Shown here: positions 24,135 through 24,952 of the stretch, piece after piece
Numbering within the stretch: position 1 is the first letter of the stretch
Layout: every line of letters begins with the position of its first letter
Assembly: GCA_039105265.1 (NCBI GenBank)
Contig: JAPFFF010000359.1
Location: 1-24,952 of the forward strand
Direction: 5' to 3'
From: Tritrichomonas musculus
Taxonomy: Eukaryota; Parabasalia; Tritrichomonadida; Tritrichomonadidae
DNA: 24,952 nt
Made by a program: the position numbers and the translations under genes
Notes under the pieces: model-generated
What the model was told of the DNA's origin: nothing
The model's database searches: none
What the model saw: the letters and a program-made list of their open reading frames with translations, nothing else

Positions 24135-24952
24135 ATGTTTACGATCGAGCAGAGCGGTCACGTAACAAAAACAAATACTATTGACGGACTAATTAACGAA
24201 TACATTAAAAGATATGTCGATAATTATGTTATCAAAGGCGATTCATCGAACGGTCACGGAATCACAGAGGAACAATTGAATGAAGCTGTTAACGGATTGC
24301 GTGATTATGTCATCAACAATTACGCTTTATCAACTGATATACCTGATGACTTGATTAATGAAGAATCGTTGACGACAAAAATAAATGAAGCATTAAAAGG
24401 ATATGCATTGAAGAGTGAAATTCCTGAACCTGTTGATTTGACAGCGTATTATACAAGCGCACAAGCTGATGAGAAGTTTGTTGATGAAGATGAATTGGCT
24501 TATGAATTAGATAAGTATGAAACGAAAACAGTCGCTGAAGGTAAATATATTTCAAAAGACAATATCATAAATGATATTCCGTTACAAGCCGGAGGAGAGA
24601 ATATTGATTTTAAAAGCAATGGTCCATATTTGTCTCAATTTCTCAATCAAAATTGTGATAAACTATTATCAGACCTCATTCGCTATGGATTTTATATTGA
24701 TTGCGAAAATTATGATACCGGAAATTATGTCTTTGATAGATACGACGGAACCTATTACAGATTCGTACATGAAACAAATAAATCATCAATAATTTATCTC
24801 ATGATAGACTATAATGATTATAGAGTTGTTCCGAGCGGTTCTTTCGCACCTCCGAAAAATGTCTCTGTTGTCAGGCTCAACACTCCTGATGTATCTATTG
24901 CAACAACAAAAACTCTCAAAGAATTTGTTTCAAGAGATGATATATTATCAAA
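24135..24952 (+). CDS. Fibre-like surface protein, N-terminal part (copy 2, runs off window)
   Basis: Open for 272 codons to the window edge, from an ATG that matches copy 1's start exactly. Residues 1-128 match copy 1, including the 38-residue shaft unit at 91-128. Beyond this the sequence is different: a short shaft stretch (ETKTVAEGKYISKDNI) and then a beta-rich domain with RYGFYIDCENYDTGNYVFDR and PSGSFAPPKNVSVV. That domain is weakly similar in layout to copy 1's first insert (LGIYIYFEKTSDY, YYVFSRET, SSWAPPTDI). The two look like alternative members of one domain family placed on the same shaft. The C-terminal head lies outside the window. Confidence 0.85.
   Translation, partial: MFTIEQSGHVTKTNTIDGLINEYIKRYVDNYVIKGDSSNGHGITEEQLNEAVNGLRDYVINNYALSTDIPDDLINEESLTTKINEALKGYALKSEIPEPVDLTAYYTSAQADEKFVDEDELAYELDKYETKTVAEGKYISKDNIINDIPLQAGGENIDFKSNGPYLSQFLNQNCDKLLSDLIRYGFYIDCENYDTGNYVFDRYDGTYYRFVHETNKSSIIYLMIDYNDYRVVPSGSFAPPKNVSVVRLNTPDVSIATTKTLKEFVSRDDILS
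24405..24518 (+). repeat. 114-bp fibre shaft unit in copy 2
   Basis: Third occurrence of the unit at 4636-4749 and 5794-5907. It sits at the position of copy 1's first unit, yet the following 30 bases (24519-24548) match those after copy 1's second unit (5908-5937) with one difference. The join looks like an exchange between units. Confidence 0.9.

Larger units (their letters stand above)
19794..24518 (+). repeat. Right copy of the ~4.7-kb tandem-duplicated segment
   Basis: Direct repeat of 1-4749. The shift between copies is 19793 at the integrase and 116-aa genes, 19802 at the end of the 324-aa gene, and 19769 at the fibre start. Both copies keep every reading frame open despite the substitutions, so they are diverged paralogous copies and not a duplicated read or assembly overlap. 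Similarity ends at the boundary of the fibre variable part. Confidence 0.95.
1..24952. mobile_element. Two head-to-tail copies of a Polinton/Maverick-type element
   Basis: The gene set identifies the family: protein-primed B-type polymerase, rve-type integrase, A32-like ATPase, double-jelly-roll-like capsid protein and a fibre-like protein, all in intronless AT-rich frames. The gene order integrase, 116 aa, about 321 aa, about 836 aa (minus strand), fibre occurs at the left edge and again from 19125. The period is about 19.79 kb at the integrase and 19.77 kb at the fibre. Both copies are truncated by the window, so true ends cannot be set. A plausible boundary is one of the non-coding spacers (7126-7337, 16926-17332 or 18977-19124). 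The two copies differ by roughly 1-2 percent in shared proteins, which suggests a young pair. Nearly all frames are open, so the copies look largely whole over what is visible. Placement in a trichomonad genome is inference. Confidence 0.85.

Noticed and set aside
1-24952. The repeated 4.7-kb segment as an assembly duplication
   Set aside because: The two copies differ at many scattered positions with frames kept, show several length differences, and their fibre genes diverge completely; a duplicated read or contig overlap would be identical.
1-24952. tRNA, rRNA or spliceosomal introns
   Set aside because: No cloverleaf-like or rRNA-like segments were noticed, and all main genes are open without introns.

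Overview
The window is AT-rich protist-type DNA packed with intronless reading frames on both strands, and it is made almost entirely of a Polinton/Maverick-type virus-like element. The diagnostic parts are a large B-family DNA polymerase of the protein-primed type, a retroviral-type (rve) integrase, an A32/FtsK-like packaging ATPase, a major-capsid-like protein and a long trimeric-fibre-like protein. The style of the polymerase and integrase (a Cys/His finger and an embedded HNH domain in the polymerase; a basic SH3-like integrase tail), the standard genetic code, frequent TAAA at or overlapping stop codons and two TCA-Y-W initiator-like sites all point to a trichomonad (parabasalid) host such as Trichomonas vaginalis or a relative. 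That is recognition from memory, not a database match.

Layout. The left edge (1-7125) holds the end of copy 1's integrase gene, a 116-aa protein, a 321-aa coiled-coil/proline/arginine-rich protein, an 836-aa minus-strand protein, and a 919-aa fibre-like protein that diverges from it across only 21 bp. From 7126 to 8571 lies a 354-aa gene framed by about 45-bp inverted repeats. From 8572 to 13884 the minus strand carries a free-standing HNH endonuclease and the 1535-aa polymerase. From 13978 to 18976 lies a packaging/structural module: small proteins of 135, 81, 189 and 43 aa (the last a single-membrane-span peptide), the ATPase, a 151-aa minus-strand protein and the capsid-like protein. From 19125 onward the series starts again with a second, complete integrase gene, the 116-, 324- and 835-aa genes, and the start of a fibre gene that runs off the right edge.

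So the window spans slightly more than one period (about 19.77-19.80 kb) of two head-to-tail copies. The copies are similar but not identical: about 13 amino-acid differences in the 836-aa protein, small in-frame length differences, and a fibre that becomes completely different after residue 128. The second copy is therefore a real second copy rather than a duplicated stretch of assembly. No large palindrome of facing terminal repeats is visible between the copies. Instead, a recurring sequence built around GAAGGTTAAAA sits at four module boundaries in paired inverted orientations.

How the parts would fit together: the integrase inserts the element, the polymerase copies it (probably protein-primed), the ATPase and capsid-like protein would make and fill a particle, and the fibre-like protein would be the variable surface part. 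No adenain-like maturation protease and no single-jelly-roll penton could be recognised. The elements are described here as resident or fossil copies. Most frames are long and open, so both copies look largely whole over what is visible, with one small degraded-looking stretch near 17.0-17.2 kb.
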